From the NCBI GenBank assembly GCA_001786095.1, contig MFVN01000030.1, positions 1 to 9,977 of the forward strand: 9,977 nt of DNA, read 5' to 3'. Shown here in pieces: positions 4,396-9,977 of the stretch. Under the pieces are notes generated by a model that saw only the letters and a list, made by a program, of their open reading frames with translations, searched no databases and was not told where the DNA came from. The stretch is from Candidatus Nomurabacteria bacterium RIFCSPLOWO2_02_FULL_42_17 (GTDB lineage: Bacteria > Patescibacteriota > Minisyncoccia > Phycocordibacterales > MFVN01). Position numbers and translations under genes: made by a program. Position 1 is the first letter of the stretch. Every line of letters starts with the position of its first letter.

Positions 4396-5421
4396 ATGCC
4401 AAAACCAACCAAAAAAAATCTTTTAAAAGAAACGATTGAACATATTGATATTACGAGATTAAACGTACGGAAACTTGTTGATAGCTGGCGTAAGATGTCG
4501 TTCTCTTCCCGCGACACTGCGAACGCCACCGATATTTACAATATGATGCTTGGGGATAAAAAAACTACCATATGGCTCACATTGGCCGGATCCACCAGCG
4601 CGGGTGGTTGTATGCAGGTTTATGTAGATATGGTTAAAAATAATATGGTTGATTGTATTGTTGCCACCGGCGCCAGTATTGTGGATATGGATTTTTTTGA
4701 AGCGCTGGGTTTTAAACACTACCGTGGCACGCCGTTTATCAACGATGGCATACTTCGGTCTTTATATATTGACCGTATTTATGACACTTTTATTGATGAA
4801 GAAAATCTACAAGTTTGCGACCGAGTTATTTCTAAAATCGCGGATTCACTTGAGCCACGCGCTTATTCTTCACGCGAATTTATCCGCGAAATGGGACGAT
4901 ATTTAACTAAACACGCCAAGAAAAAAAATTCTTTGGTGCAGACGGCGTTTGAAAATAATGTGCCGATTTTCTGTCCGGCGTTTATTGATTCGTCGGCCGG
5001 GTTTGGTTTGGTGATTCACCAAGAAAAACACCCTGAAAATCACCTTACAATCGATTCGATAAAAGATTTCCGCGAACTCACTGAAATAAAAATGAAAAGC
5101 AAAGATACGGGTCTTTTTATGGTTGGCGGAGGCGTGCCAAAAAACTTCGCCCAAGACACAGTGGTGTGCGCGGAAGTTTTGGGGAAAAATGCTCCCGTCC
5201 ACAAATACGCAGTACAGATTACCGTCGCGGATGTCCGCGACGGTGCCTGTTCGTCGTCCACCCTTAAAGAAGCGGCCTCGTGGGGTAAAGTTACAACCAT
5301 ATATGAGCAAATGGTTTATGCCGAAGCTACAACTGTTGTTCCTATAATCGCCGCTTACGCCTACCAAACCGGCAACTGGAAAAAACGCAAAAAGCCGGAG
5401 CTGGCAAAACTTTTTAATTAA
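4396..5421 (+). CDS. Deoxyhypusine synthase-family protein, probable homospermidine synthase (SpeY-like)
   Basis: The family transfers an aminobutyl group from a polyamine via NAD and a lysine imine, either to eIF5A (archaea, eukaryotes) or, in bacterial members, to putrescine to make homospermidine. The 341-residue product shows glycine-rich LAGSTSAGG (63-71), ATGASIVDMD (90-99), VGGGVPKNF (243-251) and ASWGK, whose Lys298 aligns with the imine-forming lysine. Length is normal. Bacteria use EF-P and lack eIF5A, so a free polyamine product is likelier than protein modification. It begins 15 bases after the ureohydrolase gene, so the two probably form a putrescine-to-homospermidine pair. A TATATT at 4382-4387 may serve as an internal promoter. 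The gene ends just before a 46-bp repeat and two hairpins. Confidence 0.85.
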   Translation: MPKPTKKNLLKETIEHIDITRLNVRKLVDSWRKMSFSSRDTANATDIYNMMLGDKKTTIWLTLAGSTSAGGCMQVYVDMVKNNMVDCIVATGASIVDMDFFEALGFKHYRGTPFINDGILRSLYIDRIYDTFIDEENLQVCDRVISKIADSLEPRAYSSREFIREMGRYLTKHAKKKNSLVQTAFENNVPIFCPAFIDSSAGFGLVIHQEKHPENHLTIDSIKDFRELTEIKMKSKDTGLFMVGGGVPKNFAQDTVVCAEVLGKNAPVHKYAVQITVADVRDGACSSSTLKEAASWGKVTTIYEQMVYAEATTVVPIIAAYAYQTGNWKKRKKPELAKLFN

Positions 5422-5431
5422 ACGTCTGGCA

Positions 5432-5477
5432 TTTACCCCACGAAAATTGGTTCGGGGTCGAGACGCAGGCCGAATTT
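5432..5477. repeat. 46-bp repeat, copy 1, after the synthase stop
   Basis: It matches 6886-6931 at 40 of 46 positions; five of the six differences are transitions. It starts 11 bases after the synthase stop codon. CCCC near one end can pair with GGGG in the middle. On the minus strand the extra closing pair is G-T here and G-C in copy 2, which would keep an RNA stem. The minus strand also reads KFGLRLDPEPIFVG followed by a stop, with mostly silent or mild changes in the other copy. Confidence 0.7.
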
Positions 5478-5484
5478 TTCGCAC

Positions 5485-5509
5485 TAGTTAGAGCTTTAGA
5501 CTCTAACTA
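5485..5509. terminator. Hairpin after the polyamine genes, possible terminator
   Basis: Arms TAGTTAGAG (5485-5493) and CTCTAACTA (5501-5509) pair perfectly around a seven-base loop. A run of six T follows after several bases (5517-5522). The A+T-rich stem and the gap before the T-run make it a weak terminator; it may instead protect the mRNA 3' end. Confidence 0.45.
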
Positions 5510-5541
5510 AGACAGATTTTTTATTATACCATAATTTTCAC

Positions 5542-5566
5542 AAAAAGGAGGCCTTGCCTCCTTTTT
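5542..5566. terminator. Strong intrinsic terminator, works in both directions
   Basis: Arms AAAAAGGAGGC (5542-5552) and GCCTCCTTTTT (5556-5566) pair perfectly around CTT. The G+C-rich core followed by T5 on either strand is the textbook form. It ends the polyamine transcript just before the right tRNA-Leu repeat copy. Confidence 0.85.
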
Positions 5567-5570
5567 CTTC

Positions 5571-5716
5571 ATCCCTGGACCGCAAGGTCGTGAGAGTTCG
5601 AGTCTCTCCCCCGGCATCGCATAGAAAAAGTTATGTTATACTGTCAGTCGATTCGCCTGCCCGCCTATGGAGAGAACCATATTTTGATTTTGAGGGAAAG
5701 AAAAATTTTTAATCAT
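5571..5716 (+). repeat. Direct repeat, right copy (tRNA-Leu 3' half plus downstream DNA), attR-like
   Basis: The first 46 bases are the tRNA-Leu(UAA) 3' half: TCCCT, the variable arm, the T arm, CCCCGGC and A. The next 100 copy the DNA downstream of the intact tRNA, including the TGTTATACT box (5634-5642). There is no 5' tRNA half here; the preceding bases belong to the terminator. It lacks the hairpin insert found in the left copy. A displaced tRNA 3' end at the far side of a gene segment is the usual mark of tRNA-targeted integration. Confidence 0.7.
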
Positions 5717-5733
5717 TAGGTCGAAAAAATAAT

Positions 5734-5762
5734 TTATAGAAAGTCTAGTCCACTTTCTATAA
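5734..5762. promoter_or_regulatory. Leader hairpin before the small repeat protein
   Basis: Arms TTATAGAAAGT (5734-5744) and ACTTTCTATAA (5752-5762) pair perfectly over 11 bases around a seven-base loop. It lies 36 bases before the ATG at 5799. No T-run follows directly, so a role in mRNA stability or translation is more likely than termination. Confidence 0.5.
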
Positions 5763-5798
5763 CAAATTAATAAGTTAATTTTAAAAAAAGAAAACATT

Positions 5799-6044
5799 AT
5801 GGAAAAAATGAACATGGGTGGTAAATCTACACCAAAGCAAGTTAACACAACAAGAGTAAAATTCCTCGAAGGCAAACAAGAATTATCTCCAGCTGAACAA
5901 GCCGAGCTAACAGCTAGACGAGAGACAGGAAACGCTCGTATTGCTTTTCTCGAATCTAAAAAAGCTGGTGGTGAAGAATTATCTCCAGCTGAACAAGCCG
6001 AGCTAACAGCTAGACGAGAGAAACTTGAAAAGGGAAATAAATAA
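5799..6044 (+). CDS. Small charged protein with an internal duplication, function unknown
   Basis: I do not recognise this 81-residue protein. It has a short N-terminal part (MEKMNMGGKSTPKQVN) followed by two similar units. Each contains FLE, a lysine-rich stretch and an identical block ELSPAEQAELTARRE (about residues 28-42 and 60-74). The blocks are also identical in DNA, over about 48 bp. No signal peptide, membrane segment or cysteine is present; the blocks look helical and amphipathic. The frame ends at a TAA lying inside the stem of a terminator-like hairpin. Real coding is supported by the preserved frame across both units, the acceptable start and the terminator; function cannot be inferred. 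It lies just outside the tRNA-bounded segment. Confidence 0.65.
   Translation: MEKMNMGGKSTPKQVNTTRVKFLEGKQELSPAEQAELTARRETGNARIAFLESKKAGGEELSPAEQAELTARREKLEKGNK
5878..5925 (+). repeat. 48-bp perfect repeat, first copy, within the small protein gene
   Basis: It is identical to 5974-6021 with a 96-bp (32-codon) period, so the repeat preserves the frame. Perfect identity including third codon positions points to recent duplication or ongoing gene conversion. Confidence 0.85.
5974..6021 (+). repeat. 48-bp perfect repeat, second copy
   Basis: This is the second copy of 5878-5925. The spacer between copies encodes TGNARIAFLESKKAGGE, and its FLE part corresponds to KFLEGKQ before the first copy, so the ancestral unit was longer than the identical core. 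Confidence 0.85.
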
Positions 6045-6089
6045 GACGAGGAGTCCCAGATTGTTTTGCTGTCTCGTCTTATAGTTATT
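6041..6089 (+). terminator. Probable terminator of the small protein gene
   Basis: Arms ATAAGACGAG (6041-6050) and CTCGTCTTAT (6073-6082) pair perfectly around a 22-base loop, with a T-rich tail from 6084. The stem includes the TAA stop codon. The long loop is unusual for an intrinsic terminator. Confidence 0.55.
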
Positions 6090-6161
6090 TTTCTACTAAT
6101 CATATATTTTAGTTCTGAGTAAATTCAGAAAATTAATGCCGCCAAAGAAAAACTTGAAATA

Positions 6162-6200
6162 GACACAAGAGACACAAGTCCGACTTGTGTTTCTTGTGTC
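6162..6200. promoter_or_regulatory. Long 18-bp hairpin before the phosphoribosyltransferase gene
   Basis: Bases 6162-6179 pair with 6183-6200 around a CCG loop, with one G-T wobble as the only imperfection. Each arm is itself a near-tandem of GACACAAG units. The remainder of 6083-6219 is A+T-rich with a small hairpin (TTCTGA/TCAGAA at 6113-6130) and no credible gene. The 18-bp hairpin lies 19 bases before the first possible start and could block or shape translation, or end upstream transcripts. Confidence 0.55.
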
Positions 6201-6219
6201 AGAATAAACTCTAATAACT

Positions 6220-6882
6220 ATGAATTTCAAAGTTATGAAAATTGAAAGCAGTATGGTCATGTTTGCAGATAGAAAAGATGCCGGAAAGCGTCTTGCGGAA
6301 AAACTCTCCAAGTATCGCGGAAAAGATGCCGTTATTTTAGCCCTTCCGCGGGGCGGAGTGGTGGTTGGATATGAAATCGCGCGGACATTAAATCTCCCGC
6401 TTGATATTGTCGTTGTGCGCAAGATCGGGCACCCCGGAAATCCGGAGTATGCAATTTGCGCGGTAGATGAAAAAGGTTCGCTGTTATGCAATAAAGCGGA
6501 GATTAGATCTGTAGATCAGGATTGGCTTAAAGAAGAAATTTTGCGTCAAAAAAATGAAGCCCTGCGGCGTATTGGGGTGTATCGGGGCGGACGAAACCCA
6601 AAAAAAATTAGCGGAAAGATAGCTATATTAGTAGATGACGGTATTGCGACCGGGCTCACCATCCGCGTAGCTATGCAGTCAATAAGAAAACAGAATCCCG
6701 AAGAGCTTATAGTGGCGGTCTCGGTCGCGCCTCATGATACAGTGACAGAATTAGAAAAAGAAGCTGATAAAGTTATTGTTATTGATAACGATTTAAATTA
6801 CCTCGGAGCGGTCGGGGCATATTATAGCCATTTTCCGCAAGTATCCGACGAAGAAGTGATTGAATTATTAAATTCACAATGA
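6220..6882 (+). CDS. Phosphoribosyltransferase (type I PRTase domain protein)
   Basis: The product has the type I phosphoribosyltransferase fold. The PRPP-binding loop reads ILVDDGIATGLT (about residues 136-147). The pattern LALPRGGVVVGYEIAR near the N-terminus, VVVRKIGHPGNPEYAICAV, and the C-terminal YLGAVGAYY...QVSDEEVIELL belong to a widespread group of stand-alone PRTase proteins annotated only by domain; the accepted base or substrate is unknown. The family N-terminus is normally M-F-x-D-R-x-D-A-G-x-x-L, which fits a start at 6259. ATGs at 6220, 6235 and 6253 are also in frame, and GAAAG before 6253 is the best ribosome-binding site. A long hairpin precedes it, and a 46-bp repeat follows four bases after its TGA stop. 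Confidence 0.88.
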   Translation: MNFKVMKIESSMVMFADRKDAGKRLAEKLSKYRGKDAVILALPRGGVVVGYEIARTLNLPLDIVVVRKIGHPGNPEYAICAVDEKGSLLCNKAEIRSVDQDWLKEEILRQKNEALRRIGVYRGGRNPKKISGKIAILVDDGIATGLTIRVAMQSIRKQNPEELIVAVSVAPHDTVTELEKEADKVIVIDNDLNYLGAVGAYYSHFPQVSDEEVIELLNSQ

Positions 6883-6885
6883 TTT

Positions 6886-6931
6886 TTTACCCCGCAAAAA
6901 CCGGTTCGGGGGCGAGGCGCAGGCCGAATTT
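6886..6931. repeat. 46-bp repeat, copy 2, after the phosphoribosyltransferase stop
   Basis: This is the second copy of 5432-5477. Here CCCCG can pair with CGGGG without mismatch. Its minus strand reads KFGLRLAPEPVFAG and then a stop, with the same last codon. Placement right after a stop codon in both cases suggests a 3' UTR role or an insertion preference. Confidence 0.7.
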
Positions 6932-6962
6932 AAAGTAAATAAATGATATTCACATTCCTTAC

Positions 6963-6991
6963 TTACAAATAAACCACCAAAGATATATAAT
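6963..6991 (+). promoter_or_regulatory. Promoter of the large secreted protein gene
   Basis: A perfect TATAAT (6986-6991) lies seven bases before the ATG at 6999, with a weak -35 candidate TTACAA (6963-6968) 17 bases upstream. The start of transcription would fall at the start codon, implying a leaderless message. Confidence 0.55.
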
Positions 6992-6998
6992 TTATGGT

Positions 6999-9977
6999 AT
7001 GAATATGAGGTTCTTATTTTTTCGGCAAAAGAGCATTATTACACTCTTGATTTTTTTATTTTTCTTTTTATTTTTTCAAATTAAAATAACAAGAGCCACT
7101 GCTTATGAGGGCTCTATTTACATTTCAACTCCTACCGGCGGAACTTGTTCTTTGGCCGGTGTGTGGGACAGCATAAATAAAACTTGCACATTAACGAATG
7201 ATATTGTTGGCTATGTTTCTATTAGCGGAGAAGGGATAACCCTCGACGGCGCCGGATACATTATTCAAAGACCTTCGGGTGTACAGAAAGTTACAACTGG
7301 AATTTGGGGTGGATGGAAGAATTTCACCCTAAAAAATGTAATCGTAAGAGGATTTAGTACTGGTCTTAACCTCCAACAAAGCTCCGGCGCCACCATACGC
7401 GATTCTACTTTTAAAAGTAATGGGTCTAATGGTATTTATATGTCCGGAGGAGGAAATAATAAAATTATCAACAACATCTTTATCAGTAATTTTTATGCCA
7501 TATATATAGGAAGCGGGGGAAGTGGTGAAAGTCATCTTATAGAAAATAATACTTTCTCAAAATCTGTCCGGGCAATTCATATTAATTTCAGTCAAACCAA
7601 CCCCATTATTATTCGAAACAATTTAATTCAAAATAACCGTTATGGTATTCACAATTATAATGGACACAAAGTAACAATTACCAGAAATACGATTAGAAAT
7701 AACATCGGATTCGGTTTGTATGATTCAAGTGTTTTTATATCTAATAATTATGTTTTTCAAAATAATTTTATCGCTAATGGGGTAGGGCCAACAAACTTTG
7801 GACAGATAAATGGAAACATTTCCGCCTACCTTAATAAACCATTACCAGATGGTGGAAATTATTGGGATGATTTTGATACCTCCGTAGAGGGGTGTACTGA
7901 CGCAGACTTAAATAATATATGTGATACCCCGCGTTATATAAACACATATACTTCAGTTGGTGATTTTTTCCCATGGACTACAGAAAATGGCTGGCTTGGT
8001 GTTTCAGAGCCGCCCACTTTTTATGCTGAAATAAAAAATACAACGAATGGATTTGCAACCATATATTCAAGCGGAAACCTTTCTGGTGAAGCAATAAAAA
8101 CTTTACCAAATGGCTGGATAATCCAAGTTATTGCTAAAACCGACGAAGTGGGCCAGCCGGTAATTGCCGATGGTCATCGCTGGTATAAAATATCCGACCC
8201 GACCGATGGATCTGCCGGCTGGATGCCGGCCAAAACCGACTCGTCAACACCTACTATTTTTCTTTCGTATGAAGCAAACAGGCAGACAGAATTTATAGAT
8301 AAAAGCACTACGATAATTACTGATGAAATCGCTAGAAAGGAAACCATTATTGATATTATTGACCATTATTACAACGACGCGACTGCTTCTGCTAATTTAT
8401 ACAGTTCAAACGACGGCCCTCTTAATTTATCTCTTTTCCAAAACATTTTATTTCCGAAAGAATTAATTTTGGCAATTATTGCCCAAGAAGCGCCGGATAA
8501 TATAGACAACGAACATGTAAGTTTTGATTATGGCCACGGTGTCACGCAAACAACCTTCCACGCTTGGGCAAATGAACCGGATAATTATAAAGATAATAAT
8601 TGGGACAACAGGGGTAAGCGCTCAAATGTTAAAATAATAAAATGTAAGAATATATTATCTGATCCGCCACCACACGAAAAAGATATTGGGTTAAGTGAAT
8701 ATAAAAAATGTTACGAAAATACTTCAACTAAAAATTTACTAATTAAACCATACAAACATTATAATAATGACCCAACTGCCCCGATTTATAAACAATACAC
8801 AAATACCGAACAATCATTTTTTGCCAATATAAAAGACGGTCTGGGTGTTTTGCGGGAAAAATACAAAGCCAAATGTCCCAAACCCGACATCTTAATCGAG
8901 GGAGAAAGTTTTTCCTGTTCCGATATAGAAAAAATATTAATGACTTGGGGATACAACGGTTTTGCCAAAAACCGCGCCACCGGAAAATATACCGGAAATT
9001 ATCTTCAGCTTGTGGCTAATCGTTTGGAAAATTTGCCGATATATTTTCCGGTAAATTTATATTCAAACGACGACCATTTGATTCAAAAACTGAATATTGC
9101 CAACGCAAACAAAAAAACGGTCAAACTTTATAGTCCGGCCGAACTTCGCATTGTTGACAGCTACGGCAATATCACCGGTGTTGAAAACGGAATTATCAAA
9201 GAAGAAATTCCAAACTCCGCTTACGATTCGGACCAAGAGGGCGCTATTGTTCTTTTTCCCGATAATCTCGTTTCTTATAAAGTTGCTGGCACCGAAGAGG
9301 GTCAATATGGAATTTTAATTGATTCGGCGACCAACGGAACCCAAACTATGTTTAATGGAATAGACTTGCCGATTACGGAAGATGAAATACATATATATTC
9401 CGTGAATGAAGAACTGCTTTTAGCCGGCAAACTTGGTGTCACCCTTTTAATTGACTCAAACGGTGACGGCGTCCCCGAAAGAAATCTTTTAGTTGGGGCG
9501 GTATTAGACGATATTACTCCTCCTGAAATTTATATTTCTCCAGTATCGCAAAATTTTATTCTGGGACAACAGACAATATTTAACGCGGAAGCAACAGACA
9601 ACAAAGACCCGTCGCCCGCAGTCTCCGTATTTTTGGACGGAATACCGATATTGCTCAATTCTCCAATAATTTTGGGGACAGTCGGTCCGCATACGCTTCT
9701 TATTGAGGCCGTAGATAAAACGGGTAATATTGCGTCTGAAAGCATTACTTTCTATGTGCGTTATAAATTTGGCGGATTTGAACCGCCCCTTCATAAAGAA
9801 AAAAATCTCCAAATTAATCAAACGCTTCCGGTCAAATTTAAACTAAAAGACATAAATGATGAAGTGGTTCACGGCGCAACAGGGTTTGTGTCGGTTTCAG
9901 ATTTGACCGATATTGAAATACTGCGCCAGCCGTTTTTTGAAAACGGAAACAGTGGAATGTATATGTATCTTCTTCGC
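6999..9977 (+). CDS. Large secreted multidomain protein: beta-helix, SH3-like, lysozyme-like and Ig-like regions; 3' end outside the window
   Basis: One frame runs 993 codons from ATG 6999 to the window edge with no stop. Residues 1-35 form a signal peptide (basic start, very hydrophobic core, ATA before Tyr36). Residues about 70-295 are asparagine- and isoleucine-rich with NNxF/NNxI turns and end in GGNYWDDF, as in NosD/PbH1 right-handed beta-helices. Residues about 350-412 resemble a bacterial SH3 domain (ATIYSSG...GWMPAK). About 480-670 looks like a lysozyme-like transglycosylase: ILAIIAQEA with a candidate catalytic Glu497, FDYGHGVTQTT (509-519) and TWGYNGF (649-655). From 837 (DDITPPEIYISP) an Ig-like region follows, then LPVKFKLKD. 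It is probably an exported cell-surface or wall-remodelling protein. The lysozyme assignment is inferred from motifs only. An ATG two codons downstream (7005) is also possible. Confidence 0.85.
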   Translation, partial: MNMRFLFFRQKSIITLLIFLFFFLFFQIKITRATAYEGSIYISTPTGGTCSLAGVWDSINKTCTLTNDIVGYVSISGEGITLDGAGYIIQRPSGVQKVTTGIWGGWKNFTLKNVIVRGFSTGLNLQQSSGATIRDSTFKSNGSNGIYMSGGGNNKIINNIFISNFYAIYIGSGGSGESHLIENNTFSKSVRAIHINFSQTNPIIIRNNLIQNNRYGIHNYNGHKVTITRNTIRNNIGFGLYDSSVFISNNYVFQNNFIANGVGPTNFGQINGNISAYLNKPLPDGGNYWDDFDTSVEGCTDADLNNICDTPRYINTYTSVGDFFPWTTENGWLGVSEPPTFYAEIKNTTNGFATIYSSGNLSGEAIKTLPNGWIIQVIAKTDEVGQPVIADGHRWYKISDPTDGSAGWMPAKTDSSTPTIFLSYEANRQTEFIDKSTTIITDEIARKETIIDIIDHYYNDATASANLYSSNDGPLNLSLFQNILFPKELILAIIAQEAPDNIDNEHVSFDYGHGVTQTTFHAWANEPDNYKDNNWDNRGKRSNVKIIKCKNILSDPPPHEKDIGLSEYKKCYENTSTKNLLIKPYKHYNNDPTAPIYKQYTNTEQSFFANIKDGLGVLREKYKAKCPKPDILIEGESFSCSDIEKILMTWGYNGFAKNRATGKYTGNYLQLVANRLENLPIYFPVNLYSNDDHLIQKLNIANANKKTVKLYSPAELRIVDSYGNITGVENGIIKEEIPNSAYDSDQEGAIVLFPDNLVSYKVAGTEEGQYGILIDSATNGTQTMFNGIDLPITEDEIHIYSVNEELLLAGKLGVTLLIDSNGDGVPERNLLVGAVLDDITPPEIYISPVSQNFILGQQTIFNAEATDNKDPSPAVSVFLDGIPILLNSPIILGTVGPHTLLIEAVDKTGNIASESITFYVRYKFGGFEPPLHKEKNLQINQTLPVKFKLKDINDEVVHGATGFVSVSDLTDIEILRQPFFENGNSGMYMYLLR

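Noticed and set aside
4903..5484. Minus-strand open frame of 193 codons
   Set aside because: It lies almost wholly antisense to the well-supported synthase gene and has no recognisable domain; only its start overlaps the 46-bp repeat.
5636..6103. Minus-strand open frame of 155 codons over the small repeat gene
   Set aside because: Its internal repeat mirrors the 48-bp repeats of the plus-strand gene; it begins in the terminator region and crosses leader and att-like repeat.
9504..9821. Minus-strand open frame of 105 codons
   Set aside because: It is antisense to the continuous frame of the large secreted protein and has no family features.

Overview
The window looks like a chromosome segment of a Candidate Phyla Radiation (Patescibacteria, Parcubacteria-like) bacterium. 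The clues are a very short IF-2 that starts almost directly at its G domain, a DUF4446 protein, a tiny GIY-YIG protein, tRNA genes without an encoded CCA end, start codons a few bases after good -10 boxes, and a large secreted repeat-rich protein. TGA is used as a stop (infB, the phosphoribosyltransferase), so the TGA-recoded Gracilibacteria/SR1 type is excluded. This placement is an inference from gene content.

Layout. Positions 1-140 (minus) hold the start of a cysteine desulfurase gene, divergent from a DUF4446 gene (168-617) across overlapping promoters. infB (653-2179) and rbfA (2176-2487) follow, overlapping by four bases. Positions 2502-3391 are a disturbed tRNA zone. A tRNA-Cys is interrupted by hairpin-pair elements in its D stem, anticodon loop and T loop. 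It is also split by a 377-bp unit carrying a GIY-YIG gene and a second, intact tRNA-Cys. Next come an intact tRNA-Leu(UAA) and a 5'-truncated tRNA-Leu(UAA) carrying a perfect palindrome.

Positions 3418-5421 carry an arginase/agmatinase-family enzyme and a deoxyhypusine/homospermidine synthase-family enzyme, which together suggest a small polyamine pathway (agmatine to putrescine to homospermidine or a related product). The pair is bracketed by a direct repeat that begins exactly at the 3' edge of the tRNA-Leu anticodon loop and recurs at 5571-5716. This resembles the attL/attR of an element integrated in a tRNA gene, although no integrase is present.

Positions 5799-6044 encode an 81-residue protein built on an internal duplication. 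Positions 6220-6882 encode a phosphoribosyltransferase behind an 18-bp hairpin. A 46-bp repeat lies just after the stop codons of both the synthase and the phosphoribosyltransferase genes. From 6999 to the window end runs one open frame (993 codons, unfinished) for a secreted protein: signal peptide, right-handed beta-helix, SH3-like domain, probable lysozyme-like transglycosylase domain and Ig-like C-terminal part.

The most unusual part is the tRNA zone at 2.5-3.4 kb together with the tRNA-bounded polyamine pair. Both point to repeated insertion of small palindromic elements and gene cassettes into tRNA genes.
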